Positions 43,996 to 56,256 of a stretch of DNA of 64,000 nucleotides are shown here, piece by piece. Under the pieces are notes generated by a model that saw nothing but the letters and a program-made list of their open reading frames with translations, was not told the origin of the DNA and made no database searches. The position numbers and the translations under genes were made by a program. Source of the DNA: Elymus sibiricus (Eukaryota > Streptophyta > Magnoliopsida > Poales > Poaceae); the NCBI GenBank assembly GCA_039707655.1, contig CM077664.1:123602485-123666484 (forward strand), in the 5' to 3' direction. Numbering within the stretch: position 1 is the stretch's first letter; every line of letters starts with the position of its first letter.

Positions 43996-44317
43996 ACATG
44001 CCGCCTACACTCTGGTGTCATCTCCGGCGCAGGGCCTTGTCACTTCACTATGAGGAGCAGCACGTACAGTAATAATTTGACCAACGGGTAGTACATTGGT
44101 AGTACTACTAGTTGTACTACTACCATCGTCTAGATTTAGTAGTACTACCACCTCCGTCTAGATTTAGTATTTGACTAGCAATATGTATTAATGCATGTCA
44201 CAAAAAATATACTCCCTTCATAAATAAATACATGGACTATTGTTTTATTCATATTTGAATGTAGTTTCCAATGATATTATACACTCTCCCTTCCGGTTGA
44301 GAGCTCAAATCTGAAAC
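43996..44317. other. Low-copy intergenic sequence
   Basis: Continuation of 23362-23904 across Gypsy E, up to the CTCAT duplication of element G. It has GTAGTACTACTA-type repeats, and ACTCCCTTCATAAATAAAT near 44211, which could be the end of a decayed Stowaway element. No gene is seen. Confidence 0.5.
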
Positions 44318-44322
44318 CTCAT

Positions 44323-45855
44323 TGCTACTTGTAGACTGTGTTGGTATTTCCCCGAAGAGGAGAGGATGATGTAGTATAGTAGAGATAAGTATTTCTCTCA
44401 GTTAAGAACCAAGGTTATCAATCCAGTAGGAGAACCACATAAAAACCCCTTTAGCAGCACCTACACACACAAAAGCAAACACTTGCACCCAACGCAAATA
44501 AGAGGGTTGTCAATCCTCTTAGCGGTTATTTGCAAGGATTAATTCTGATAGTGATAGACAAAAAGTAAATTGCAAAATAAAATAAAAGTAAATAAATTGC
44601 AGCAAGGTATTTTTGGATTTTAATATATGATAAAAATAGACCGGGGGGCATAGTTTTCACTAGAGGCTTCTCTCTCGAGCGCAGAACATACGGTGGGTAA
44701 ACAAATTACTGTTGGGCAATTGATAGAAAAGCAAATAATTATGACGGATTCATGGCAATGATCATGTATATAGGCATCACGTCCGAGACAAGTAGACTGA
44801 CTCCGGCCTGCATCTACTACTATTACTCCACACATCGACCACTATCCAACATGCATCTAGGGTATTAAGTATAAAACAGAGTAACACCTTAAGCAAGATG
44901 ACATGAGGTAGACAAAGTAAACTCAAGCAATATGATTAAACCCCATCTTTTTATCCTTAATGGCAACAATACAAATATGTGTCATGTCCCTTTCTGTCAC
45001 TAGGATTGAGCACCGCAAGATTGAACCCATCACAAAGCACCTCTCCCATTGCAAGATAAACGAATCTAGTTGGCCAAACCAAATCGATAGATCGGAGAGA
45101 AATACAAAAATGTAACAATCATGCATAAAAGAGTTTAGAGAAGACTCAAATATTTCTCATGAATAATCTGATCATAAACTCACAATTCATCGGATCCCAA
45201 CAAACACACCGCAAAAGAAGACTACATCGGATAGAACTCCAAGAACATCAAGGAGAACATGGTATTGAAGATCAAAGAGAGAGAAGAAGCCATCTAGCTA
45301 CTAGCTATGGACTCGTAGGTCTATGGTAAACTACTCATACATCAACGGAAGGGCAGCAAGGTTGATGAAGAAGCCCTCCGTGATAGATTCCCCTTCCGGT
45401 AGATTATCAGAAAAGGCCTCCAGATGGGATCGCGGAAGAACAGAGGCTTGAGGCGGCGGTAGGGTTTTCTCGTCTGGCTCTCTAAAGGTTTCCGAATATT
45501 TGAGAATTTATAGAAGTGGAATTAGGTCAAAAGGAGCTACAAGGGGCCCACAAGGCATCAGGGCCGCGCCCTGTTGCCTTGTGGCCTCCTCGTGAGGCTT
45601 CTGGCATCCTCCCGAAGCTTCCAGGGTCTCTTTTGTCTAGAAAAAAATCGTTAAAAAGTTTCGTGGCATTTGGACTTCGTTTGGTACTGATTTCCTAAAA
45701 AACCAAAAACAAGCAGAAAACAGCAACTGGCACTGGGCACTAGGTTAATAGGTTAGTCCCAAAAAATGATATATAATAGCATATAAAAACATCCAAGATT
45801 GATACTATAATAGCATGGAACAATCAAAAATTATAGATATGTTAGAGATGTATTA
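44323..45855 (-). repeat. 3' LTR of element G
   Basis: About 1.53 kb. Ends TGCTACTTGTAG (+ left) and GAGATGTATTA (+ right, from TATCA). Adjacent to GCATCCCAAGCTT, the reverse of the AAGCTTGGGATGC polypurine-type end seen in this lineage. Confidence 0.9.
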
Positions 45856-48592
45856 AGCATCCCAAGCTTAATTCCTGCTCGTCCTCCAGTAGGTAAATGA
45901 TAAAAACAGAATTTTTGATGTGGAATTCTACCTAACATGTTTCATCATGTAATCTTTCTTACGGTATGAATAATAAGATCCGAGTGATTCAAAGCAATAT
46001 TCTATAATTTGATATAAAGACATCAATACTCAGGCATACTAACAAACAATCATGCCTTTCAATATAAAAATCCTAAAGAAAGTTATCCCTACAAAATCAT
46101 ATAATCCTGTCATGCTCCATCTTCTTAACACAAAGTATTTATCATGCACTACCTCGATGACAAGCTGAGCAATTGGTTCATACTTTCTAACGCGCTTCAG
46201 CTTTTTCAACCCCCACGCAATACATGTGCGCAAGCCATGGATATAGCACTATGGGTGGAATAGAGTGTGGTGGTAGGGATTAATAAGGGGAAGTCAAAAA
46301 ATAAGAAGATAGTCTCACATCGACGCGGCTAATCAACGGGCTATGGAGATGCCCATCAATTGATGTCAATGCGAGGAGTAGGGATTGCCATGCAACGGAT
46401 GCACTACGAGTTATAAGTGTATGAAAGCTCAACATGAAAACTAAGTGGGTGTGCATCCAACTTGCTTGCTCATGAAGACCTCGGGCATTTGAGGAAGCCC
46501 ATCATCGGAATATACAAGCCAAGTTCTATAATGAAAATTTTCCACTAGAATATGAAAGTGACAAAATAGGAGACTCTCTATATGAAAAACATGGTGCTAC
46601 TTTGAAGCACAAGTATGGAAAAGGATAGTAACACTGTCCCTTCTCTCTTTTTCTCTCACTTATTATTATTTTTCTTTTTTTTGTTTTTTTTCGTGGGCTC
46701 ATTTTGGCCTCTTTTTTTCTTTTTTTATTTCCTCACTGGAGCAATGCTCTAATAATGATGATCATCATACTTCTATTTACTTACAACTCAAAAGAAAATT
46801 ACAACTCAAAACTAGAACAAATATATGACTCTATATGAATGCCTCTGGCGGTGTACCAGGATGTGCAATGATACTAGCGTAACATGTATAAAAAATGATA
46901 AACGGTGGCTGAGCCACAAATACTATGTCAGCTATATGATCATGCAAAGCAATATGACAATGATGATGTGTGTCATAAAAATGGAACGATGGAAGTTGCA
47001 AGGCAATATATCTCGGAATGGCTATGGAAATGCCATGATAGGTAGGTTGGTGGCTGTTTTGAGGAAGATATAAGGAGGCTTATGTGTGATTGAGCGTATC
47101 ATATCATGGGGTTTGGATGCACCGGTGAAGTTTGCACCGACTCTCGATGTGAGAAAGGGCAATGCACGGTACCGAAGAGGCTAGCAAATTGCGGAAAGGT
47201 GAGAGTGCATATAATCCATGGACTCACATTAGTCATAAAGAACTCACATACTTATTGCGAAAGTTTATTAACCCTCAAAGCAAAGTACTACTATGCATGC
47301 CCCTAGGGGGATAGATTGGTAGGAAAAGACCATCGCTCGTCCCCGACCGCCACTCATAAGGTAGACAATCAAGAATAAATCATGCTCCAACTCCTTAGCA
47401 TAACGACAGATCATAAGTGAAGCATGAGAGTGCAACTATTTTTTTTAAAATATAACCACCGCCGTGCTCTAAAATATATAAGTGAAGCACTAGAGCAACT
47501 GCCTAGCTCAAAAGATATAAGTGAAGCGCATAGAGTATTCTAACAAATCACGAATAATGTGTGTCCCTCTCAAAAAGGTGTGTTCGGCAAAGATGATTGT
47601 GACAAACTAAAAAGCCAACAAAAGCAAACAAACTATAGCACAAGACGCTCCAAATAAAACACATATCATGTGATGAATAAAAATATAGCTCCAAGTGAGT
47701 TACCGATAAATTGTAGACGAAAGAGGGGATGCCATCCGGGGCATCCCCAAGCTTAGACGCTTGAGTCTTACTTGAATATTACCTTGGGGTACCTTGGGCA
47801 TCCCCAAGCTTAGGCTCTTGCCGCTCCTTATTTCTTTATCCATCGTAGTCTCACCCAAAACTTGAAAAACTTCAGCACACAAAACTCAACAGAAACCTCG
47901 TGAGATCCGTTAGTATAACAAACAAATCTTAAACTTTAGGTACTGTTGTAAATTGATGCTTATTTAATATTGGCATAATGCTACTGTACTCCAACTTCTC
48001 CATGACTCATACCCCCCGATACGATCCATAGATTCATCAAAATAAGCAAACTATGCAACAAAAACAGAATCTGTGTAAAACAGAACAGTCTGTAAAGATC
48101 TGAATTAAAGTCATACTTATGTAACTCCAAAAATTCTGACATATTAGGAAAACGTGGCCAATTCTTATATCAATATTCTGTAAAAAATTCAGAAGGTTCT
48201 GATGCTCCAGAAAAAAAATCAAAATTCCAGCACTGGACGCAAAAGTTTCTGTTTTCAAACAGCATCAATTATACTATCTTCCAAATCATCCCAAAGGCAT
48301 TACTTGGCACAAACACTAATTAAAAGATAAAAACACAATCATAACAGAGGCTATAATTGTATAAGCACACAAAAATAGAAAAAAATATTATTCATTGGGT
48401 TGCCTCCCAACAAGCGCTATTGTTTTATGCCCCTAGCTAGGCATAATGCATAGTTTCAAGTGTTGTCATCCTTCATTTCCAAATCCTCAATTACACACTC
48501 ACTCTTTCTAGGAGATTTAACATAGAAATTTTTTATCATCATACTCCTAGGCACGAAATTAAGGATTTTGCTTTTATAGATAGGTTCCTTTA
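45856..48592 (-). other. Non-coding internal region of element G
   Basis: No gene is seen in about 2.7 kb. It has T-rich runs (46660-46730), CCCAAGCTTAG words at 47745-47815 and many short unrelated open frames. This is where pol would be in an autonomous relative. Confidence 0.6.
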
Positions 48593-49273
48593 TTATATTA
48601 ATGAAATTGGGTGCACGCTAATCATTTTTAGATCCTCATTTCCCTTGCTAGTGGTGGCACCCTTAGTCTTAGGAACATACATAAACTTGCAATTTTTATT
48701 AAGAGTAGTCCTATCAATAGGTTTAATGGAGGAAAAAGTGGAACCCAAATTATTAATAATTTCCTCTAGCTTATCGATCCTAGCGGGACTTTGTTCCATC
48801 TTTTCGTTAATCATCGGGCCTTTTTTCCTTTAGGGTTTTCAAAGTAATTCCCACCTTAGAACCAAATTGAGTAATATGATTATGGATCTTTTTCTCTAAA
48901 TTATCAAGATGTTCAATAGTAGACATTTTATTTTCAATAGCTTCTAACCTTTGCATAACATGTTCCAAAATTAATGCCGTTTCATTAATAGTGATAGGTG
49001 GTGATCCCACTAAATTTCCCATAGCATTGAAAGCATCCATAGAGGGGCACATCAAGAAATTCCCTCCGGTAATAGTGTCAAGCACAAATCTATACCAAGT
49101 AGTAATTCCCACATAAAAATTACAAAGAAGAATGGTGGTGGATTGCTTACGAGTTGATCTATTTTGAGCATCACAAATCCTATACCAAGCATCTTTTAAA
49201 TATTCTCCCCCCTTTGTTTAAAATTGAGCACTTCATTTTCAGGGGTAATAGTAACAAGCAAAGAACTAGTCAT
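48593..49273 (-). pseudogene. Athila-type gag remnant, element G
   Basis: ATG at 49273 (MTSSLLVTITPENEVLNFKQ) is followed, after a frame shift in a run of six G near 49208-49213, by DAWYRICDAQNRSTRKQSTT, ILLCNFYVGITTWYRFVLDT, ITGGNFLMCPSMDAFNAMGN, VGSPPITINETALILEHVMQ and a coiled-coil segment (RLEAIENKMSTIEHLDNLEK). A second frame change near 48810 leads to KMEQSPARIDKLEEIINNLG and an end near 48593. The F-Y-V-G and T-G-G-N-F blocks are typical of Athila gag. No CCHC knuckle remains. Confidence 0.75.
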
Positions 49274-49451
49274 GATAACTGAGCAAGCAACTAGCAAACA
49301 AGCAAACAAAAATATTTTTGTTTTTTTTGTAAAATTGTTTTAGAAGTGGGGAAGATGAAAACGAGAGGCAAATGCAAATAAAAAGGCAAATAAAATAAAT
49401 GCAAGTGGATGATAGTTTATGCGAAGGTACTTGATAAATTTTGGTGATGTC

Positions 49452-49469
49452 TCCCCGACAACGGCGCCA
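49452..49469 (-). other. Primer-binding site of element G
   Basis: TGGCGCCGTTGTCGGGGA on the minus strand, one base off the usual Athila primer site (TGGCGCCGTTGCCGGGGA, complementary to tRNA-Asp). It lies 11 bases inside the LTR end. Confidence 0.78.
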
Positions 49470-49480
49470 GAAATTCTTCC

Positions 49481-51035
49481 TACTACTTGTAGACTGCATT
49501 GGTATTTCCCCGAAGAGGAGAGGATGATGCAGTATAGTAGAGATAAGTATTTCCCTCAGTTAAAAACCAAGGTTATCAATCCAGTAGGAGAACCACACAA
49601 AACCCCTTTAGCAGCACCTACATACACAAAAGCAAACACTTGCACCCAACACAAATAAGAGGGTTGTCAATCCTCTTAGCGGTTATTTGCAAGGATTAAT
49701 TCTGATAGTGATAGATAAAAAGAAAATTGCAAAATAAAATACAAGTAAATAAATTGCAGCAAGGTATTTTTGGATTTTAATATATGATAAAGATAGACCC
49801 AGGGGGCATAGTTTTCACTAGAGGCTTCTCTCTCGAGCGCAGAACATACGGTGGGTATACAAATTACTGTTGGGCAATTGATAGAAAAGCAAATAATTAT
49901 GACGGATTCATGGAAATGATCATGTATATAGGCATCACGTCCGAGACAAGTAGACCGACTCCTGCATGCATCTACTACTATTACTCCACCCATCGACCGC
50001 TATCTAGCAAACATCTAGGGTATTAAGTATAAAACAGAGTAACGCCTTAAGCAAGATGACATGATGTAGACAAAGTAAACTCAAGCAATATGATTAAACC
50101 CTATCTTTTTATCCTTAATGGCAACAATACAAATACTTGTCATGTCCCTTTCTGTCACTGGGATTGAGCACCACAAGATTGAACCCATCACAAAGCACCT
50201 CTCCCATTGCATGATAAACCAATCTAGTTGGCCAAACCAAATCGATAGATCGGAGAGAAATACAAAACTATAACAATCATGCTTAAAAGAGTTCAGAGAA
50301 GACTCAAATATTTCTCATGAATAATCTGATCATAAACTCACAATTCATCGGATCCCAACAAACACACCTCAAAAGAAGATTACATCAGATAGAACTCCAA
50401 GAACATCGAGGAGAACATGGTATTGAAGATCAAAGAGAGAGAAGAAGCCATCTAGCTACTAGCTATGGACCCTTAGGTCTGTGATAAACTACTCACACAT
50501 CATCGGAAGGGTAGCAAGGTTGATGAAGAAGCCCTCCATGATCGATCCCCCCTCAGGCAGAGTATCGAAAAAGGCCTCCAGATGGGATCACGGGAAAACA
50601 GAGGCTTGCGGCGGCGGTAGGGTTTTCTCGTCTGGCTCTCTAATGGTTTCCGAATATTTGAGAATTTATAGAAGTGGAATTAGATCAAAAGGATCCACGA
50701 GGGGCCCACAAGGCATTCGGGCGCCCCTGGGGTCGCGCCCTGTTGCCTTGTGGCCTCCTAGTGAGGCTTCTAGCATCCTCCCGAAGCTTCCAGGGTCTCT
50801 TTTGTCCAGAAAAAAAATCGTCAAAAAGTTCTGTGGCATTTGGACTTCGTTTGGTACTGATTTCCTGAAAAACCAAAAACAAGCAGAAAACAGCAACTGG
50901 CACTGGGCACTAGGTTAATAGGTTAGTCCCAAAAAATGATATATAATTGCATATAATTGCATATAAAAACATCCAAGATTGATACTATAATAGCATGGAA
51001 CAATCAAAAATTATAGATACGTTGGAGACGTATCA
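49481..51035 (-). repeat. 5' LTR of element G
   Basis: 1555 bp. Minus-strand start TGATACGTCTCCAACG. Inner end TACTACTTG on +, TGCTACTTG in the 3' copy. The TTTGAGAATTTATAGAAGTG block (about 50656) may hold the core promoter. Confidence 0.9.
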
Positions 51036-51040
51036 CTCAT

Positions 51041-51703
51041 CAGCCAAGGTAGATTGTGTGAGGATAGCACGCCCAATGAAATATTTCCCACATATTCAAT
51101 TCCTGAAGTAATAAGTGTAGCACCCTCCCTCTTATTGGACTTGCATGGTGCGAGTAGGAGTAGAATAAGATGCATGCATGACCACTAATTCCCTATCTCT
51201 TATTTCTGTGAATTAAATGGGGCGTGAGAGTCAAAGCACTTTAACTAAAATTGGACTCAAAGTGACCTTACTATAGTGGAAATCTCAAATATTTGAGATG
51301 AACAAGAAAGGAGGGAATTTTTGTTACGCATATTTTTATTTTTTGATTACCACTCGAAGCTGACATGGTTTGAATGAGGGTAAAAATGCGAGGAGAAGCG
51401 GTTCCCGATACGTAGAACGGCCAATGATGCATCGTCCTTCGCATGCTGAGGCGAGGGAAGTAATAATGGTAGAACCTGCATGCAGCCAGCCTAGTACACT
51501 AGTACTACTACTAGTATGGACCGAGGAGTACTAGATGGCCAACGCACAAAGAATGCAATGTAGTCTGCACTTCTCATATAAAGGCTCCCCACCAGAGTCC
51601 AATCCATCTACGAAATCGTACGCACCTACGGACCTACACCAAGGGCAAGAGTGATCACTCCAATCGCAAGATGAATTAACCAGAAACTAGACCCAAGGAG
51701 GCG
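51041..51703 (+). other. Low-copy 5' flank of the decayed gene
   Basis: AT-rich intergenic sequence with CTAGTACTACTACTAG near 51500. A TATA box at 51577-51582 is followed by a short leader (CCACCAGAGTCCAATCCATC). No other gene is seen. Confidence 0.5.
51577..51582 (+). promoter_or_regulatory. Putative TATA box of the decayed gene
   Basis: TTCTCATATAAAGGCTCCCC, about 125 bases before the ATG at 51704. Confidence 0.5.
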
Positions 51704-52264
51704 ATGAGCGCGAGCATGAGCCAGCTGTGCCAGATGGTCCACGACGTCGGCCTACGACCCGGCACCGAGCAACGTCTCCAGGTGGTGCTTGCGGCCGCCA
51801 GGGCGAGAGGCCTCTTGGATGACAACTTCGTCCCCTTGTTTGACGAGGCCCTCATTGGCTTCCTCGACAAGTTCACCATCGTAAAGAAGCTCATGATCGA
51901 CCTTGACGTATGCCTCTAGCCCACGCGCCCATGCTCTACGATGCCCGCCACCCTGACCGGCCTCTATGGTGACATCCTCTTTGACGCACTGGTGACCCTG
52001 CGACTGCCCACCGTCGCGCCGGAGAATGTCCACCTCGAGGTCGTGCTCGCCGAGTAGTGCCTCGCCCAGCAAGACATCATCGACATAATCACCCACGTCT
52101 ACAAGCAAATCATCCACAAGGACCACTACGTGCCAGAGGAGGACGATAGGACGGTGGCCTTCTTGGACCGCAGGGCAACCTTGGACGACATTGTTCCGAA
52201 GCACGTTGACCTCACCGCCAACGCCGCTGCTTGTCACCCGTCGGTTGGTGGCCCGGCACACTAG
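51704..52264 (+). pseudogene. Decayed single-exon gene of unknown function
   Basis: ATG at 51704 gives MSASMSQLCQMVHDVGLRPG, then LQVVLAAARARGLLDDNFVP, FDEALIGFLDKFTIVKKLMI and, past a TAG at 51917-51919, MPATLTGLYGDILFDALVTL. After a second TAG (52054-52056) come AQQDIIDIITHVYKQIIHKD and VAFLDRRATLDDIVPKHVDL, ending at 52262-52264. The frame is kept for 186 codons and codon use is GC-rich, as in grass genes. At the first stop the partial second copy reads GAG (DVRLEP), which shows that this TAG is a mutation. I do not recognise the family. It looks soluble and helical, with no signal peptide or membrane segment. Confidence 0.65.
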
Positions 52265-52818
52265 GGCGAGAGGATCTGTATGCATCTTTATTTTTGCGTC
52301 AATTCCATGTAGTATACTGTAATTTTGTTACCTTTTGCATCAACTTCATAATTTTCGTACGTACCATGCATGAAGGAGCACAACCAAATGTTACAACTTA
52401 CAAGTTAAAAAGGAAAAGTCTGCCACTTTCGCGTCGCGCCCCCATACGGTTGGTCCGGCACGCCGCTCAAGGGGAACGCGTGCTGTCTTGCATTTTCACT
52501 AACAAGTGGGACCGCAGTTGAGCAAACTGACTATCAGCAAACCCCCACCCCGCCCGCCGCGCGTTGGCTGAGTTCGAGAAACAAGGAGGGAGAAGAGCTA
52601 GCTGTAGCACGGACTCCAAGAAATTTGGCGTCAAATGGGACTCGTGGTGGTGGCGTGTGCCGTACACCTAGACGTGAATGCTTGTTCTGGCCCATGCCAT
52701 CCCACTATATCAAGGTGTTGGTTACGTATCTCTCCAGAAATACGGTACCACTAGTACATATGGCCCACCTCACACTGTCGCCAAAGTTCCTGGAGTCCGT
52801 GCTCTGCCCTCCTTGTGG
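52265..52818. other. Intergenic sequence between the two gene copies
   Basis: No gene is seen. It has an AT-rich 3' flank, then GC-rich DNA (CCGCCCGCCGCGCG near 52550). Short open frames are without recognisable features. Confidence 0.5.
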
Positions 52819-52984
52819 TCGACCTTGACGTACGACTCGAGCCCACGTGCCCAGGCTCTGCGATGCCCGCCACCCTCACCGGCCTCTATGGTGACAACCT
52901 CTTCAACGCACTGGTGGCCCTGCGACTGCCCGCCGTCGCACCGGAGAATGCCCACCTCGAGGACTCGCTCGCCGCGCAGCGCCT
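52819..52984 (+). pseudogene. Partial second copy of the decayed gene
   Basis: VDLDVRLEPTCPGSAMPATL followed by TGLYGDNLFNALVALRLPAV and APENAHLEDSLAAQRL matches residues about 67-120 of the copy at 51704. The N-terminal two thirds are absent, and the copy is cut at 52985 by an LTR starting TGATACGTCC. The frame is open in the part left. This suggests an older tandem duplication followed by deletion and insertion. Confidence 0.68.
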
Positions 52985-53470
52985 TGATACGTCCATTTTG
53001 CATCATGTTGTGCTACTGATATTTATTATGTTTTGGGTCATTATTTCACTTTATGATGCAATCCTAATGCCTTTTCTCTCTTATTTTGCAAGTTTCACAT
53101 GAAGAGGGAGATTGCCGGCAGCTGGAATTCTGGACCTGAAAAAGCTATAGCAGAGATAGATATTCTCCACAACTCCAAATGACCTGAAAATTTACGGAGA
53201 ATTATTTTGGAATATATAAAAAATATTGGCGAAAGAGATACCAGGAGGGGACCCATGAGGGAGCGACAACCTTAGGGGGTGCGTCGTGTGAGCTTGTGGG
53301 CCCCCTGGCAGGCCTCTGGGGCCTGTCTTCTCCTATAAGATGTTATTTGCCCTAGAAAAAATCAGAAGAAGACTTTCGGGACGAAGCTCCACCGTCTCGA
53401 GGTGGAACCTGGGCAGGAGCACTTTTGCTCTCCGGTAGAGCGATTCCACGAGGGATACTTGACGAGGGCA
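52985..53470 (+). mobile_element. 5' part of an Athila-type LTR
   Basis: Starts TGATACGTCCATTTTGCATC, a frequent Triticeae LTR start, with the AGGGAGATTGCCGGCAGCTGG block. It is cut after about 486 bp by Gypsy H. The rest lies beyond the window, so it cannot be decided whether this is a solo LTR or a full element. Confidence 0.72.
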
Positions 53471-54013
53471 TATACTAGGGATAGGGTAATAGGCCTAACC
53501 TACATACCCTACCCTAGGACGCCACACGCCTTATACTAGGCCCCAGGGCCAGATCAGCATCCACTCGGAGTTCAATGAACCACTCGGGAGGCAGGAGTTC
53601 ACTCGACCGGCTTGTTTCACTTGGAATACCCGACAATCACTCGACCAGAGAAGACCAGGAGACTCCAGGAACGCAACGGTCAGGACGTGCGCTCGCCTGT
53701 ATTAATTGTAATCAATGTGCCCGTTACATGGCGCCCTTAAACCCCCTCTTTAACCCCTGGTAATGGCGGCCTTCATGGGGGGGGGCGGGCGGAGACTATA
53801 TAAGCCACCCCCTACTCCATTCCAAGGGTTCGCAATCCATTTGTAACACATACACTCAAGCAATCAAGCTCGAGAGCACCGAGACGTAGGGCTGTTACCT
53901 CCACCGCTGAGGGACCTGAACTCGTAAATCCGAGTGTAACACCTGCGCCGTAGCTAGGCTCTACCCTCTCATCCGTACCCCTACACATTACTGTCAGGCT
54001 TGCACCCACGACA
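53471..54013 (+). repeat. 5' LTR of Gypsy H
   Basis: About 543 bp, ending CACCCACGACA. TATATAAG at 53797-53803 with the R region behind it (CTCCATTCCAAGGG). The end matches that of element I (ACCACGACA). Confidence 0.75.
53797..53803 (+). promoter_or_regulatory. TATA box of Gypsy H LTR
   Basis: GGAGACTATATAAGCCACCC, downstream of a GGGGGGGGGCGGGCGG block and followed by a pyrimidine-rich start region. Confidence 0.65.
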
Positions 54014-54015
54014 GT

Positions 54016-54032
54016 TGGCGCCCACCGTGGGG
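54016..54032 (+). other. Primer-binding site of Gypsy H
   Basis: TGGCGCCCACCGTGGGG two bases after the LTR. The same site is found in I and, with one change, in F. Confidence 0.75.
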
Positions 54033-54080
54033 CAGGCGTCTAGCGACTTCCGGCGTAGTTGTGTTTTTCCCATCTTCACC

Positions 54081-56256
54081 ATGGTTTCCGGCGGCGGACT
54101 GACCCTGGGCGGCGAGATCCGTTTCGGCGTCCTCAGCTTCGTCGCTGACAATTCGGCGTGGCTCCAAGAAGCCCCGCTGGATGTTGAGGTGTTGCCCATC
54201 TGCGGCGCAGCGCACTTCCGCGCGAGTTCCTTCGGTGTTCTTCTTCGTCAACCGTCGACTCCGTACCAGTCGGCGCCTTTGCTCTCCACCAGCCGTCGTC
54301 GCAAGCGTTTCGGACGCTCACGGCTTCAGCGGTGGATCAAGCACGCGGTGGCCCTTCAGCTCGCGGCCCCGCAGATCACGGCAATCAAGCCCGATGAGCC
54401 CGTCTTCGATCTGTTCGCCTCCGTGCATGAGCACTCGGAAAGCTTGTCCGAGTGCGAGAGCAGCGATCCCGCTACAGAGGTGCTGATGGCCGATTCCCCG
54501 CCCAGTCCGCCTGGGTACGGCCGCGGCGCGGAGATAGGTGACCCGTCACGCACTGATCTTGGTGATGGCGGAGACCGTCATGACGAGTACTACCCCCGAC
54601 CTCTCACTCGGCAGCAGAGGGAGGAGGTCCAGCGTAGAACCGAGCAGGCCCTCCAGACACCCATCGTTGGGACGACCCCCGAGGCTCAGGCTTTGGAGGC
54701 CGTGCGCCAGGCTAACTTGGCTGAGCGCAGTCGTCTGGAGGCGCTCCAGAAATCACTCGACGACCGCGCCCGCAGGCAGCATCCGCCCAGTTCAAGTCGG
54801 CGGCAGCGGTAGTTGTTCTCGAGTGACCAGCAGCAGAGTTTCCAGGTATTCCGCACTCCTATCTAGAATCTGGCGGCGGCCACTCGGATAGCAGACTCCA
54901 TTGAGCCATCCCGATCCGAGGCGGGAGAGGGTCTTCGGCAGATCTAGGCCCTGCTCAAGGTGGCTGAAGAGCAAAATTCGGCAGTGTCCCAGTCGCGCAA
55001 CAGGATTCACAGCAGATCCATTCGGGCTGACACCGTCCAGTCGGCCCACAGCCCGGTGTCCCCAAGGAGAAACAGACACTCGCCTCTATGGCGAAACGAC
55101 CAAGACCGCCACCGAGACCAGTACTCGGGGCAGGGTCGCAGTCGGAATACGCCTCCGCGGTGTCAAGACGATCGTCGTCGTATGCAGCCCCCCCCGTGGG
55201 ATGGCTCGTACGCGCCCCGGCCATACGATGCCACGCATCCTTACGGCAATGATCGGAGGGCCAGCCCTCCCCGCCATGGTGACGGTTATCGCCAGAGAGA
55301 GCCAGTCGACTATCGTGACCCGCAGTTCAATGCGAGATCCGTTCTCGCTCAGAACCTGGTCGATAGAGGCAGAGCTCTGAGAGAGAACTTGCACAGAGAT
55401 CGTCCGAGTGGAAGTGGAGCCTTTATCTCCGGGCCCGAGTGTTTCAGCAGAGCCATCAGGGCCGCCGAGATTCCGCCAAACTTCAGATTGGCAGCTGGAG
55501 TAAGCAAGTTCACCGGTGAGTCCAAGCCAGAAACTTGGTTAGAGGATTACCGAGTGGCTGTGCAGATTGGTGGAGGAAATGACTATGTGGCTATTGAACA
55601 TTTGCCGTTGATGCTGGAAGGGTCCGCCCGCGCCTGGCTCAATCAGCTCACTCCGGCCAGCATATACTGCTGGGAAGATTTGGCCCGAGTGGTCATCAAA
55701 ACATTCGAGGGCATGTGCAAACGCCCGGCTGGAGCTACATCATTGTGTACAAAAGCCGAATGAAACCTTGAGGGAGTACATTCAGCGGTGGACAACCTTG
55801 CATCATGTGGTGGAGAATGTCATGGAGCATCAAGCAGTCTGTGCCTTCAAGGCAGGAGTCAGATATCGGGAGCTCATCCTGAAATTCGGTCGGTCAGGAT
55901 CTTTGACCATGAGCCGAATGATGGAGATTGCCACTCGGTACGCAAATGGAGAAGAGGAAGATCGTCTCCGTAACGGCAAAGGGAAAACCAGTGAACCCAA
56001 CCCCGGAAATAGTAATCCCAATCGGAAGCCGAAGCGCAAGGCTGATGGTTCGGCTCAGGCCGAGGCTGCCGCACTGGCCGGCCAAGCCAAGAACAAGGGG
56101 AAGGCTAAGGAAAAGTGGATCCCGAAGAAAAAGAGAGATCAGTCGGGCCAAGATGTCCTCGATTTGCCGTGTCACATCCACACCAGAAAGGATGAGGAGG
56201 GCAATCTGATATTGCCCAAGCATACCACTCGACAGTGCAGACTATTGATTCAGTAG
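54081..56256 (+). pseudogene. Gag of Gypsy H
   Basis: ATG at 54081 gives MVSGGGLTLGGEIRFGVLSF. A variable N-terminal half follows, with an acidic Ser-rich part and a helical LEAVRQANLAERSRLEALQK, then an Arg-rich spacer (SPVSPRRNRHSPLWRNDQDR). The gag domain has FTGESKPETWLEDYRVAVQI, LMLEGSARAWLNQLTPASIY and NETLREYIQRWTTLHHVVEN, and ends in a Lys-rich tail. A partial knuckle-like motif (CHIHTRKDEEGNLILPKHTT) follows. In-frame stops occur at 54810-54812 and near 54867 and 54946, a frame shift near 55745-55768, and a TAG at 56254-56256. Confidence 0.83.

Larger units (their letters stand above)
44323..51035 (-). mobile_element. Athila-lineage (Sabrina-like) Gypsy derivative G, gag only
   Basis: Two LTRs of about 1.54 kb (51035-49481 as 5', 45855-44323 as 3') are flanked by a perfect CTCAT duplication (44318-44322, 51036-51040). 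The LTR starts TGATACGTCTCCAACG on the minus strand, a very common wheat LTR start, and the primer site is of the Athila tRNA-Asp type. The internal region of about 3.6 kb has only a broken gag; protease, RT and integrase are absent. It is thus a non-autonomous derivative. The name Sabrina-like is from memory of Triticeae families. Confidence 0.9.

Noticed and set aside
45516..45698. Frame in the LTR of element G, also present at 50674-50868
   Set aside because: Shared only because the two LTRs are copies. Frame-shifting differences between the copies show no coding constraint.
46660..46740. T-rich tract as a terminator or poly(A) tail of a LINE
   Set aside because: It lies inside the internal region of element G with no LINE sequence upstream on either strand.
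55086..55394. Antisense frames over gag of Gypsy H (also 54356-54553 and 57106-57705)
   Set aside because: These are shadows of the sense gag, protease and RT. Unlike the antisense genes of E and I there is no TATA, no conserved domain and no location outside sense coding.
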